Shown here in pieces: positions 52,085 through 60,230 of a stretch of DNA of 64,000 bases. The DNA is from Bradyrhizobium sp. WSM471 (GTDB lineage Bacteria > Pseudomonadota > Alphaproteobacteria > Rhizobiales > Xanthobacteraceae). The translations under genes and the position numbers were made by a program. The stretch covers positions 6,448,001-6,512,000 of the forward strand of contig NZ_CM001442.1 in assembly GCF_000244915.1 (NCBI RefSeq), in the 5' to 3' direction. The notes beneath the pieces were generated by a model that searched no databases, had not been told where the DNA came from, and worked only from the letters and a program-made list of their open reading frames with translations. Each line of letters begins with the position of its first letter. Positions within the stretch are counted from its first letter, which is position 1.

Positions 52085-52594
52085 TCAGTGCTCCTCCGAT
52101 TCCCTGACGGCCACCATGTCGGCTTCGCTGGCCTGTCCGGACATGACGCGGAACAGGTCGTAGAGAAGGATCACTCCGGCCGAAACGCCGAAAATCACGC
52201 CCACGCCATAGAAGATGCCGAGTGACAGGCCGGTCGCCGGCGCGCGGTCGTCGATATTGATGATCGTCTGACGCCAGCTTCCCGAGAGCAGAAGCCAGTC
52301 GGCGAACAGCATCAGGACATAGCTGACGATGAAGCAGATTCGTTTGCCGTAAGCCGGCAGCATCCGCACAAGGCTATCGACGCCGAGATGGGCGTGCTCA
52401 CGCATTGCCACGACAGCACCGAGGAAAGTCAGCCAGACCAGGAGCCAGCGCGACAGCTCCTCGGAAATCGCGATACCGGAGTTGAAGCCGTAGCGCAGCA
52501 CCACGTTGCCGAACACCAGCACCACCATCACCGCAAGAAATGCGGCAATGATGCCCTTCAGTAGGGTACAATAGAGGTCGAGAAATCGCGCCAT
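52085..52594 (-). CDS. TRAP transporter small permease (DctQ-like)
   Basis: A 169-residue membrane protein with four spans. The family signature NVVLRYGFNSGIAISEELSRWLLVWLTFLGAVVAMREHAHLGVDSL is intact. It pairs with the large permease 61 bases downstream. Confidence 0.94.
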   Translation of the reverse strand: MARFLDLYCTLLKGIIAAFLAVMVVLVFGNVVLRYGFNSGIAISEELSRWLLVWLTFLGAVVAMREHAHLGVDSLVRMLPAYGKRICFIVSYVLMLFADWLLLSGSWRQTIINIDDRAPATGLSLGIFYGVGVIFGVSAGVILLYDLFRVMSGQASEADMVAVRESEEH

Positions 52595-52669
52595 ACGTGC
52601 CGTCCGGGCAAGGTCAGTTCAAGAGCCGGCCGACCGTTCGGCTCCTACTTATGCATGCTGACAAGTCGA

Positions 52670-53686
52670 CTATTTCACGTCCTTGCGGATGCGGTCGAGC
52701 TCGTCGTTGAAGAGCTTGACCGCGTCCGGCTTGAGATTGGCGGCAATCTTGTCGACCACCGGCTGCGCCGTCTTGCGCATGCGATCGAGCTCTTCCGGCG
52801 CAACGGTGTTGTACTGCATGCCCTTTGCCTGCAATTCGGAGAGGGCCTTTTCGGTCTGAAGGCGCGTCTGCTCCTTCTGATAGCCTCGGCTCTCCTCATA
52901 CGCCTCGCGCATCAGGCGCTGCTCGGTCGGCGAGAGCTTGTCCCAGAACGCCTTGCTCACCAGGATGATGTTCAGGGTGAAGGTGTGATTGGTGGCGGAG
53001 ACGTATTTCTGCACTTCGTAGAACTTGTTGGAGAGAATGACCGTGAAGGGGTTCTCCTCGCCGTCGACGGTGCGGGTCTCCAATGCGGAATAGAGTTCGC
53101 CGAAGGCCATCGGAACGGGATTGGCCTTAAATGATCCGAAGGTCTCGAGGTAGACCGGGTTGGGAATGACGCGAAGCTTGAGGCCGTTGAAATCCTCGAC
53201 CTTCGTGATCGGCCGCGTGCTATTGGTGACGTTGCGGAAGCCGAGGCCCCAATATCCCAGACCGATCAGCCCCTTCGGCGGCAACGTATCGAGCATTGAC
53301 GTGCCGAATTTGCCGGTCCCCAGCGCGTCGGCCTGCTCGATGGTCTTCACGATGAACGGAAAGTCGATGAGGCCGAACTCCGGCACGACGGTTGCGAGCG
53401 ACGTCGTCGAGGCCGACAGCATTTCCTGGGTACCGCCGCGCAGCGCCGATTGCTGCTGCAGCTCGTTGCCGAGCTGCGAGGCCGCGAACTCACGGACCTT
53501 CATCTTGCCCCCGCTCTTCGCCAGCAGGATCTCCGCAAATTTCTGCACCCCCGCGCTGACGGGGTGATCGGTGTTGTTCAGATGTCCCCACCTGATCGTG
53601 CGCTCCTGAATGTCCTCAGCGGATGCACCGACCGTCAGCGCCACGCAGATCGCCGTCGCAGACAGCGCCCGTACCAACAAGCTCAT
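52670..53686 (-). CDS. TRAP transporter substrate-binding protein (DctP-like)
   Basis: A periplasmic binding protein of 338 residues with signal peptide (ALSATAICVALTVGASA). Family landmarks: QSALRGGTQEMLSAST, the ligand-carboxylate Arg in FNGLKLRVIPNPVY, AFGELYSALETRTVDGEENP. It binds an organic acid; the linked dehydroquinase suggests quinate or a relative. It is the first gene of the operon, divergent from a GntR regulator with a 193-229-base gap. Confidence 0.94.
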   Translation of the reverse strand: MSLLVRALSATAICVALTVGASAEDIQERTIRWGHLNNTDHPVSAGVQKFAEILLAKSGGKMKVREFAASQLGNELQQQSALRGGTQEMLSASTTSLATVVPEFGLIDFPFIVKTIEQADALGTGKFGTSMLDTLPPKGLIGLGYWGLGFRNVTNSTRPITKVEDFNGLKLRVIPNPVYLETFGSFKANPVPMAFGELYSALETRTVDGEENPFTVILSNKFYEVQKYVSATNHTFTLNIILVSKAFWDKLSPTEQRLMREAYEESRGYQKEQTRLQTEKALSELQAKGMQYNTVAPEELDRMRKTAQPVVDKIAANLKPDAVKLFNDELDRIRKDVK

Positions 53687-53800
53687 CGTTTCCTCCCTGT
53701 TCGAACGGGCGCGAACGGCGGCTTAAGCCATCATTTTTCGTACCCTCAGTCTATTTAGACATCACACATATATTTCCATGTCAAATGACGATCTTTGTTT

Positions 53801-53821
53801 CGTATGATGATTTACTATACG
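53801..53821. promoter_or_regulatory. Candidate operator in the GntR-TRAP divergent region
   Basis: CGTATGATGATTTACTATACG: outer 5-bp arms CGTAT and ATACG with partial symmetry inside, in an AT-rich stretch between the divergent TRAP operon and the GntR gene. A location and form expected for a GntR/FCD dimer site; the assignment is inference. Confidence 0.4.
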
Positions 53822-53915
53822 TCTGACACTGGAAATCTGCTATATTGCTGGCAACATTGATGGTTCGGCCGCCTCCGAAGTGGCCGACCGACCGGGACAG
53901 GCGGGATCAGAAGGC

Positions 53916-54575
53916 ATGACGTCACTCGAGGAACGGCCCCTGTCGGCGGGCGACAGCGGCTATCAGCGCATCCGGGCCGACATCATTTTCGGCGTGCTGA
54001 CGCCGTCCGGACGCCTCAAGCTGGACGCCATGAAGGAGGACTACGGCGTCAGCATCTCCACATTGCGCGAGATCCTCAATCGTCTGACCTCCGAGGGATT
54101 TGTGGTCGCCGAGGGCCAGCGCGGCTTCGAGGTGGCGCCGATATCCATCCAGAACCTGCGTGAGCTCGCCGGTCTGCGTATCCTGCTGGAGCAGCATGCA
54201 ATGGCCGAGTCGTTTCGTGCCGGCGACGTCGAGTGGGAGGGCCGCGTGGTGTCCGCGCATCACAAGCTGGCGGCCACCGAACGCACGGTCCTCAAGGAGG
54301 GGGACGATCCCGAGCTGCGCAAACGCTACGATGGCGAATTCCACCAGGCTCTCATCTCGAGTTGCGGTTCGCGCGAGCTGATGCAGACCCACGCGATCGT
54401 GTTCGACAAATATTTCCGCTATGCGCTGCGCTACCGCGGCGCGGAGACGATCAACCAGCACAAGGCGCTGCTCGAATGCGCGCTCAAGCGCGACATCAAA
54501 GGCGCTAAAACCGTGCTCACCGACCACATCAACGGCTGCGTTGCGCACGCCCTCGCCTCCTGGAACGAGGATTGA
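53916..54575 (+). CDS. GntR-family transcriptional regulator (FCD domain)
   Basis: Winged-helix N-terminus (IRADIIFGVLTPSGRLKLDAMKEDYGVSISTLREILNRLTSEGFVV) and an all-helical FCD ligand domain (LREL...RILLEQHAMAESF ... YDGEFHQALISSCGSRELMQ ... NQHKALLECALKRDIKGA). About 219 residues from ATG 53916; a start at 53880 is also open. Such proteins repress adjacent catabolic genes until an organic-acid ligand binds, so the divergent TRAP-aroQ operon and the downstream lactonase are the likely targets. Confidence 0.9.
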   Translation: MTSLEERPLSAGDSGYQRIRADIIFGVLTPSGRLKLDAMKEDYGVSISTLREILNRLTSEGFVVAEGQRGFEVAPISIQNLRELAGLRILLEQHAMAESFRAGDVEWEGRVVSAHHKLAATERTVLKEGDDPELRKRYDGEFHQALISSCGSRELMQTHAIVFDKYFRYALRYRGAETINQHKALLECALKRDIKGAKTVLTDHINGCVAHALASWNED

Positions 54576-54633
54576 TCGTCCGCGGCCTGACGTCGTTCGG
54601 AGACAGCGCTCGTCGCTGCAATCGGATTTCGGG

Positions 54634-55533
54634 ATGACTCCTGACATGATCCCCGCGCATCAGGTCGAGACCGCGGTCGCCGCGGGCGACATCCTCGGCG
54701 AGACGCCATTGTGGTGCGACCGCTCCCGCAAGCTGTGGTGGGTCGACATCGACCGGCGGCTGCATCAATCCTTCGATCCGGCGACCGGCGTGCATCAGGT
54801 CTTTCCCTACGCGTGCAACTCGCTCGGCAGTCAGGCCTTGACGGCAGATGGCTCCCACCTGCTCGCGCAGGATCTGGGGCTCTATCGCCACTCGCCCAGT
54901 GACGGTCCTCCAAGCCAGCTCTGCGAGGTCGAAACCGGCCGCGACAACCGCCTGAATGACGGACGCGTCGATGCACGGGGCCGGCTGTGGATCGGCACCA
55001 TGGACAACCAGCTGCATCGACCGAACGGGGCGCTGTATCGTGTGGACGCGGACGGCCGGACAACGCACATGTTCGGCGATGTCATCGTGACGAATGGAAT
55101 CGCGTTCTCACTCGACAATCGCACACTCTATTTCACGGATACGAGGCGATACTGCACCTGGCAATTCGACTTCGATCTCGATGACGGCGTGATCCGCAAC
55201 AGACGGCTGTTCGCGGATTACAGCGCCTCCGGCGGGAGGCCGGACGGCGCGTGCATCGACGTTGCGGGCGGACTGTGGACCGCATTCTTCTCCGGCGGCC
55301 GGGTGGTGCGCTATCGGCCGGACGGCCGGATCGATACCGTCATTCCGGTGCCGGCGACCAACCCGACCTGCGTGTGCTTCGGCGGAGCCGATCTGAAGAC
55401 CCTGTTCGTGACGACGGCGAGAAAGTTTCTGGATCGTGAGCAATTGGGCCGCGAACCCCAATCGGGTCATGTTCTGGCCATCGATGGCATCGCACAGGGA
55501 CTTCCAGAACACCGCTTCGGCAATTCATCCTGA
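54634..55533 (+). CDS. SMP-30/gluconolactonase-family lactonase
   Basis: A 299-residue six-bladed beta-propeller hydrolase. Metal ligands are visible: Glu in DILGETPLW, Asn in IVTNGIAFS, Asp in GGRPDGACID. Also RLNDGRVDARGRLWIGTMD, a diagnostic stretch. It hydrolyses sugar or related lactones in the cytoplasm. It starts 58 bases after the GntR gene, in the same direction, and probably belongs to the same pathway. Confidence 0.9.
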   Translation: MTPDMIPAHQVETAVAAGDILGETPLWCDRSRKLWWVDIDRRLHQSFDPATGVHQVFPYACNSLGSQALTADGSHLLAQDLGLYRHSPSDGPPSQLCEVETGRDNRLNDGRVDARGRLWIGTMDNQLHRPNGALYRVDADGRTTHMFGDVIVTNGIAFSLDNRTLYFTDTRRYCTWQFDFDLDDGVIRNRRLFADYSASGGRPDGACIDVAGGLWTAFFSGGRVVRYRPDGRIDTVIPVPATNPTCVCFGGADLKTLFVTTARKFLDREQLGREPQSGHVLAIDGIAQGLPEHRFGNSS

Positions 55534-55565
55534 ACCTTTGCACGGGTCATCGTGAGCCGGCTTCG

Positions 55566-56303
55566 CTACCATTTCTCGCCGAAGGGACGAATCTCCAGCT
55601 CGAAGGTCCAGGCGCTCTTGGGTTGCTGATAGAGCATCCAGTAGGATTCGGCGACCGATGATGGCGGCATCAGGAGGTCGGGATTGTCAAGCGCGTTCGG
55701 ACCGAGCGCCTCGATCCGCCGTTGCCGGACCCATTCCGTGTCGACGCCGGAATCGATGATCAGATGCGCCACGTGAATGTTCTTCGGGCCCAATTCGCGC
55801 GCCGCGGCTTGCGCGACCGCCCGCAGCCCGAACTTGGCGCTGGCGAAGGCCGCATAGCCGCTTCCGCCGCGCAAGCTCGCCGTCGCACCGGTGAAGAAGA
55901 TATTGCCCTGGCCGCGGGGCAGCATCAGGCGCGCGGCCTCGCGGCCGGCGAGGAAGCCGGAATAGCAAGCCATTTCCCAGACCTTGCGGAACACCCGTTC
56001 GGTCGTGTCCAGAAGCGGAAAGTTGACGTTGGCGCCGACGTTGAAGATGCAAACCTCGAGCGGGGCGTGCTTGTCGGCATCGCCGAGAAACGAGATGATC
56101 TGGTCTTCCTTCCGCGCATCGAGCGCGCGCGCGTGAATTTCTCCGCCGGCCTGCTCGATCTCCTTGACGAGCGGTTCGAGCTTGGCGCCGTCGCGGCGTC
56201 CCGCAAACACCGTAAAGCCCTCGGAGGCGAACTTCTTTGCAATCTCGCTGCCGATAAAATCACCGGCGCCGATCACGGCCACGGTCGCGTTTCTCTTTTG
56301 CAA
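55566..56303 (-). CDS. SDR-family protein with Phe at the usual catalytic Tyr position
   Basis: A 245-residue Rossmann-fold dehydrogenase. It has a variant nucleotide motif, VIGAGDFIGSEIAKKFASEGF, and the segment GGSGYAAFASAKFGLRAVAQ, where the residue four before the lysine is Phe instead of the expected Tyr; a Tyr lies three residues earlier. I placed the start at TTG 56303 because GGGAGAAG precedes it; an ATG at 56348 is an alternative. It is divergent from an HxlR regulator gene with matching operators in between, so expression is probably ligand-controlled. The substrate is unknown. Confidence 0.85.
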   Translation of the reverse strand: MQKRNATVAVIGAGDFIGSEIAKKFASEGFTVFAGRRDGAKLEPLVKEIEQAGGEIHARALDARKEDQIISFLGDADKHAPLEVCIFNVGANVNFPLLDTTERVFRKVWEMACYSGFLAGREAARLMLPRGQGNIFFTGATASLRGGSGYAAFASAKFGLRAVAQAAARELGPKNIHVAHLIIDSGVDTEWVRQRRIEALGPNALDNPDLLMPPSSVAESYWMLYQQPKSAWTFELEIRPFGEKW

Positions 56304-56368
56304 GGGTCTTCTCCCGGTCAGGTCTGGATCCGGTCGTCGGACCATCATCCAGGCCGCAGATTGTTCTT

Positions 56369-56389
56369 ACAGTTCTAAAAACGAACTGT
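56369..56389. promoter_or_regulatory. Candidate HxlR operator 1
   Basis: ACAGTTC-N7-GAACTGT, a perfect 21-bp inverted repeat, 66 bases upstream of the SDR start codon. A second, imperfect copy with the same arm spacing is at 56446-56466. Confidence 0.7.
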
Positions 56390-56445
56390 CAATTTCTGCG
56401 CGATTTTCCAACCTAATTTAGCCTTTCAAAGACGTTGTTTCACAG

Positions 56446-56466
56446 TCAGTTCCGATTTAGAATTGT
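56446..56466. promoter_or_regulatory. Candidate HxlR operator 2
   Basis: TCAGTTC-N7-GAATTGT: the same architecture as 56369-56389 with one substitution in each arm. It lies 63 bases upstream of the HxlR ATG, giving mirror-like placement in the divergent promoter region. Confidence 0.6.
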
Positions 56467-56528
56467 AACAACACCAAAGGCTTCCTGGACGATTCGTGCA
56501 GAAGCCGCGGGCAGAGTGGAGATCTGGA

Positions 56529-57053
56529 ATGAAATGGGGTGAGCTGGAGGACGAGCCGTGTTCGATGGCCCGAACCATCGGCGTGATCGGCGACCGCTGG
56601 ACCCTTCTGATCCTGCGTGAATGCTTCCTGCGCACACGCCGTTTCGAGGGGTTTCAGTCTTCGCTCGGAATCACGCGCCACCTGCTCGCCGAACGGCTGA
56701 AGAAGCTGGTCCGGCAGGGCGTGTTGCGTCGTATCCCCTATCAGGACTCGCCCAAGCGGCACGAATACATCCTCACCCAGAAGGGGCTCGATCTCTATCC
56801 GATCATGATGGCGATCGTGCACTGGGGCGACACCCATATGGTCGACGCGCGCGGACGACCTTTGCTGCATCAACACCGCAAATGCGGCAAGGACTTCGAT
56901 CCGGTCATGGTTTGCTCCGAATGCGGCGAGCCGCTTTTGGCCAAGGAGGTTCATACCCACCTCGGCCCAGGTGCTCGACGCATCCCGGCATCGACGGCGC
57001 CGGAGAAGCCCAAGGCAAAGACAAAGGCAAAGGCCCACCGCAGCGCCGCGTGA
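56529..57053 (+). CDS. HxlR-family transcriptional regulator
   Basis: A 174-residue winged-helix regulator. The family core is CSMARTIGVIGDRWTLLILRECFLRTRRFEGFQSSLGITRHLLAERLKKLVRQGVLRR. The C-terminus has Cys-x-x-Cys (VCSECGEP) and Cys in HRKCGKDF, so it may sense a reactive or electrophilic compound or bind Zn, followed by a Lys/Ala tail (KPKAKTKAKA). ATG 56529. It probably controls itself and the divergent SDR through the two palindromes between them. Confidence 0.92.
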   Translation: MKWGELEDEPCSMARTIGVIGDRWTLLILRECFLRTRRFEGFQSSLGITRHLLAERLKKLVRQGVLRRIPYQDSPKRHEYILTQKGLDLYPIMMAIVHWGDTHMVDARGRPLLHQHRKCGKDFDPVMVCSECGEPLLAKEVHTHLGPGARRIPASTAPEKPKAKTKAKAHRSAA

Positions 57054-57133
57054 GCTGGCCGCGTAGCGCCAGCAACGTTGACATATCCCTGAAAATGGTG
57101 CGTCCGATCTTTCAAACGGGCATGAACTCTCGT

Positions 57134-57246
57134 CCCCGCGGCGCCTTCGCGCGAGCTTTTCTTCGTCGCTCCACCCTCAAATCCAAGAGGGCACAGGGAA
57201 GGCCGGGGGCCGGCTGACACCCGCAGTCCGCTGCGCGAAAAGCACA
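57134..57246. repeat. Truncated third copy of the 612-bp repeat
   Basis: Matches the left end of the repeats at 17411 and 60231: ...GCGAGCTTT..., then CCACCCTC, TCCAAGAGGG, AGGGAAGGCCGGG, and CCGCTGCGCGAAAAGCACA. It stops after about 113 bases, in the convergent gap between the HxlR and sigma factor genes. Confidence 0.75.
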
Positions 57247-57255
57247 TGGGCGAGT

Positions 57256-58143
57256 TCACCCTCTATCCACCACGCACTGCGCACCATCGATAACATAGGC
57301 CGCGTGACGAAAATCCCTGATGGTGGCGAGCTTGCCGGCGGACCAGTCGAGCAGCATGAAATATTTCGCGCGCCCGCTCGGCTCATTCGGATCGAACACC
57401 AGGATCGCGGGACGTCCCTCGACCTGCCCCGTCACCAGGTGCCAGTCGCTGACCTTCGAATAATTGCCGAAATAGTTCGACACCTCGGCCTTGCCTTTCA
57501 GCCTGGTGCGGTTGACGAGCTCGAGCCTGACGTCGTCGGCGATCATGGCGCGGATCGCGTCGAAGTCGCGGGCGTTGAAATGGCCGACATAGGCGTTGAG
57601 CCGCGTCCGATCGGCTTCCGACAGGCCCGGCTGCGACACGTCGTCCGGCTCTCCGGCGAACTCACGCAGCTGCGTGCGTCCGCGATGCAGCGCGGCCTTC
57701 ACCGCCGGCAGGCTGAAATCCATGATGTCGCAGACCTCGGCAAGCGAGCAGCCGAGCACGTCCATCAGGATCACGCTGGAGCGCTGCGCCACCGGCAGCC
57801 GCATGAAGGTGCGCAGGCTGGTCGCTGCGATCTGGCGGCTTTCCACATCATCGAGCCGGTCGGCAATCATCTCCACCTCCTCGGCCGAATGCAGCGCCTC
57901 CTGCCGGTTGCGGCGGCGCAGGAAATCCAGCGCGGTGTTGTGCGCGATGCGGAACAGCCAGCCCTCCATATTGACAGGCGTGACCGATTGCAGCGCTTCC
58001 ATCGCCTTGATCAGCGCATCCTGCAGCACATCCTCACCGTCGATGACCGAGCCGACCATGCGGGCGCAGTAGCGATGCAGCTTCGGCCGCATCCGCGCCA
58101 GCAGGGCCTCGACATCGACGGTGGCCAGGGGGTCTGGCGCCAT
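57256..58143 (-). CDS. ECF RNA polymerase sigma factor with a SnoaL-like C-terminal domain
   Basis: A 295-residue sigma-70 family factor: region 2 (KLHRYCARMVGSVIDGEDVLQDALIKAMEAL ... WLFRIAHNTALDFLRRR), region 4 (LPVAQRSSVILMDVLGCSLAEVCDIMDFSLPAVKAALHRGRTQL), then about 130 residues resembling a SnoaL/NTF2-like fold (LNAYVGHFNARDFDAIRAMIADDVRLELVNR). Factors with this fused tail usually lack a classical anti-sigma factor, with the tail acting as a regulatory domain. A small gene lies just upstream (58164-58472) in the same unit. Confidence 0.93.
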   Translation of the reverse strand: MAPDPLATVDVEALLARMRPKLHRYCARMVGSVIDGEDVLQDALIKAMEALQSVTPVNMEGWLFRIAHNTALDFLRRRNRQEALHSAEEVEMIADRLDDVESRQIAATSLRTFMRLPVAQRSSVILMDVLGCSLAEVCDIMDFSLPAVKAALHRGRTQLREFAGEPDDVSQPGLSEADRTRLNAYVGHFNARDFDAIRAMIADDVRLELVNRTRLKGKAEVSNYFGNYSKVSDWHLVTGQVEGRPAILVFDPNEPSGRAKYFMLLDWSAGKLATIRDFRHAAYVIDGAQCVVDRG

Positions 58144-58163
58144 TGCTCCTCCGCTTCGCTTGG

Positions 58164-58472
58164 TCAGGACTCGTCCAGCATACGATAGTTACCGACGATC
58201 CTCACATCACGAACCAGCGGCGGCTCGGAGCAGCGGTCACGGATGCCGTCCTGGAAGGTCTGAAACGCCTTGAGTTTCGGGATCGGGCTCGAGCCGTCCT
58301 CGGTCGCGGCCTCGACAAGATGGATGAAGGTGTCGTCCTCCAGCCGCAGCGTCAGATAGCGCACACCGTCCGGCCCGGCCGCCTTCAATTCCGCAAATAC
58401 GGCCGAAACCAGCTCGGCATTCCGATCGGCCAGCTCCGGCCTGGCCTTGTACCTTATCAACGTCCTTCTCAT
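58164..58472 (-). CDS. Small partner protein of the ECF sigma factor (about 102 aa)
   Basis: MRRTLIRYKARPELADRNAELVSAVFAELKAAGPDGVRYLTLRLEDDTFIHLVEA: a single ferredoxin-like (ABM/EthD-type) fold is plausible. Its start at 58472 is fixed by AAGGAG six bases upstream. It is the first gene before the ECF sigma gene (20-base gap). Such small proteins often accompany ECF factors with SnoaL tails, perhaps as the enzyme they control. No function is known. Confidence 0.7.
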   Translation of the reverse strand: MRRTLIRYKARPELADRNAELVSAVFAELKAAGPDGVRYLTLRLEDDTFIHLVEAATEDGSSPIPKLKAFQTFQDGIRDRCSEPPLVRDVRIVGNYRMLDES

Positions 58473-58557
58473 CGCGCGCTCCTTGCTCATGTCGCGACCT
58501 GGTTCGCTCAAAATCGCGCAAATGGCCGCATCACCCCAAGACGTTTGCCGGTCGGCG

Positions 58558-58598
58558 AAGGATGCGGCCCGGAACAAATTATTTTTGGGCGCATCCTT
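58558..58598. promoter_or_regulatory. Inverted repeat in the ECF-MFS divergent region
   Basis: AAGGATGCG (58558-58566) and CGCATCCTT (58590-58598), perfect 9-bp arms 23 bases apart, between the small ECF partner gene and the DHA2 efflux gene. Candidate operator for a dimeric regulator. Confidence 0.45.
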
Positions 58599-58668
58599 TG
58601 CCGCTCAGCCCTCGTCTCACCCGCAGAACGCGCCGCGACAGGCTGGCGCGACACACGGAGACAGGGCG

Positions 58669-60075
58669 ATGCAGACCTCGACCAATCGCGCCGCGCAGAA
58701 CTGGGTGCTCGGCGTCACCGCGCTGGCATCCTTCATGATGGCGCTGGACGCCATGATCATCACGACGGCGTTCGCGACCATCCGCGCCGAATTCGGCAGC
58801 CCGGTCGAGACGCTGCAATGGACCGTCAACGCCTTCAACCTGACCTTTGCCGTGCTGCTCCTGACCGGGGCCGCGCTCGGCGACCGCTTAGGTCGCCGCC
58901 GCATGTTCGCGGCCGGGATCGCCCTGTTCGTCGTTGCGTCGGCGGCTTGTGCGTTCGCAGGCAATGCCACCGCGCTGATCGCCGCCCGCGCGCTGCAGGG
59001 CGCCGGCGCCGCACTGGTGATGCCGCTGGCAATGGCGATCCTGAGCGGCACGTTCGGCCGCGAGGAGCGAGCCCGCGCGCTCGGCATTTTCGCCAGCATC
59101 ACCGGCTGCGCGCTGATCATCGGCCCCGCCATCGGCGGCTTCATCACCGAACATTTCGGCTGGCGCTGGGTGTTCTGGATCAACCTGCCGATCGGCCTGA
59201 TCGCGATCGCCCTGGTGCTGGCACGGTTGCGCGAAAGCTTCGGCCCGGCCGCCGCGTTGGACATCCCCGGACTGGTGCTTGTTGCGCTTGCGGCGCTGGC
59301 CTGGGTGTGGAGCCTGTTGCGCGGCAACGCCGTGGGGTGGGCGAGCGCCGAAATCATGGCCACGCTGATGGCAGGCGTGGTGTTCACGGCCGGATTCGTG
59401 CTCTGGGAATTGCGCGCGGCCGCGCCGATGGTGCCGATGCGGCTGTTCGCATCGCGGGCGCTTGCCTCCGGCATGTCCGCAAGCGTGCTGTTCTACGCCG
59501 CGATGTATGGCGTCTTGTTCCTGCTGCCGCAGTTCCTCCAGACCACGCTGGGCTTCGACGCCTTCGGCGCCGGACTTCGCCTGCTGCCCTGGACGGCGAC
59601 GCTGTTCGTCACCGCCCCGATTGCCGGCGCGGTCGTCAACAGGTTCGGCGAGCGGCCGCTGGTGGTGACGGGATTGCTGATGCAGGCGATCGGCCTCGGC
59701 TGGATCGCGGAGATCGTGAGCCCCGCGGTTGCCTACTCCGCTCTGGTCGCGCCGCTGGTGCTGGCCGGCGTCGGTGTCTCGATGGCGATGCCGGCAGCAC
59801 AGAACGCCATCCTGAGCTCGGTCGCGGTGGCCGAAATGGGCAAGGCGTCCGGCATCTTCAACATGGGCCGCTTCCTCGGCGGCATGTTCGGCATCGCCGC
59901 GCTGGTGGCGAACTTCTCGGCCCATGGCGGGGTCGATTCGGCCGCTCATTTCGAGAGCGGATTTGCCGCGGCGATGAGCCTCGCCGCAACGCTGTCGCTG
60001 GCCGGCGCGATTGCGGGGTGTTTCCTGCCGGCACGGCGACGGACCGCCGGAGCAGCGGCGCCGCAAGATGCGTGA
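58669..60075 (+). CDS. DHA2-family MFS drug efflux transporter
   Basis: A 468-residue proton-coupled exporter with 14 predicted spans. N-terminal MALDAMIITTAFATIRAEFG, motif A at GDRLGRRRMF, motif C-like GPAIGGFITEHFGWRWVFWINLPIG, a DHA2 hallmark. The ATG 58669 follows GGAGACAGGGCG. It is divergent from the ECF sigma unit. The exported compound is unknown. Confidence 0.92.
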   Translation: MQTSTNRAAQNWVLGVTALASFMMALDAMIITTAFATIRAEFGSPVETLQWTVNAFNLTFAVLLLTGAALGDRLGRRRMFAAGIALFVVASAACAFAGNATALIAARALQGAGAALVMPLAMAILSGTFGREERARALGIFASITGCALIIGPAIGGFITEHFGWRWVFWINLPIGLIAIALVLARLRESFGPAAALDIPGLVLVALAALAWVWSLLRGNAVGWASAEIMATLMAGVVFTAGFVLWELRAAAPMVPMRLFASRALASGMSASVLFYAAMYGVLFLLPQFLQTTLGFDAFGAGLRLLPWTATLFVTAPIAGAVVNRFGERPLVVTGLLMQAIGLGWIAEIVSPAVAYSALVAPLVLAGVGVSMAMPAAQNAILSSVAVAEMGKASGIFNMGRFLGGMFGIAALVANFSAHGGVDSAAHFESGFAAAMSLAATLSLAGAIAGCFLPARRRTAGAAAPQDA

Positions 60076-60230
60076 GGCTGACAACACCGGAGTTTTGTTA
60101 TCGGGCTGGCGCCTCGTGTCGCCACCCTTCTTTCTGATCATGAAGCGTCGTTCCAAAATGAAAACGACATCTGGCGGACGGCATCGCAGTCCTCTGACAC
60201 GCATTGCAACCCGCAGGACACGCTTTCGCA

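Noticed and set aside
58143..60137. A 664-codon open frame on the plus strand
   Set aside because: It is out of frame with the DHA2 transporter gene it overlaps, which has clear family motifs; the composition is Arg-rich shadow sequence.
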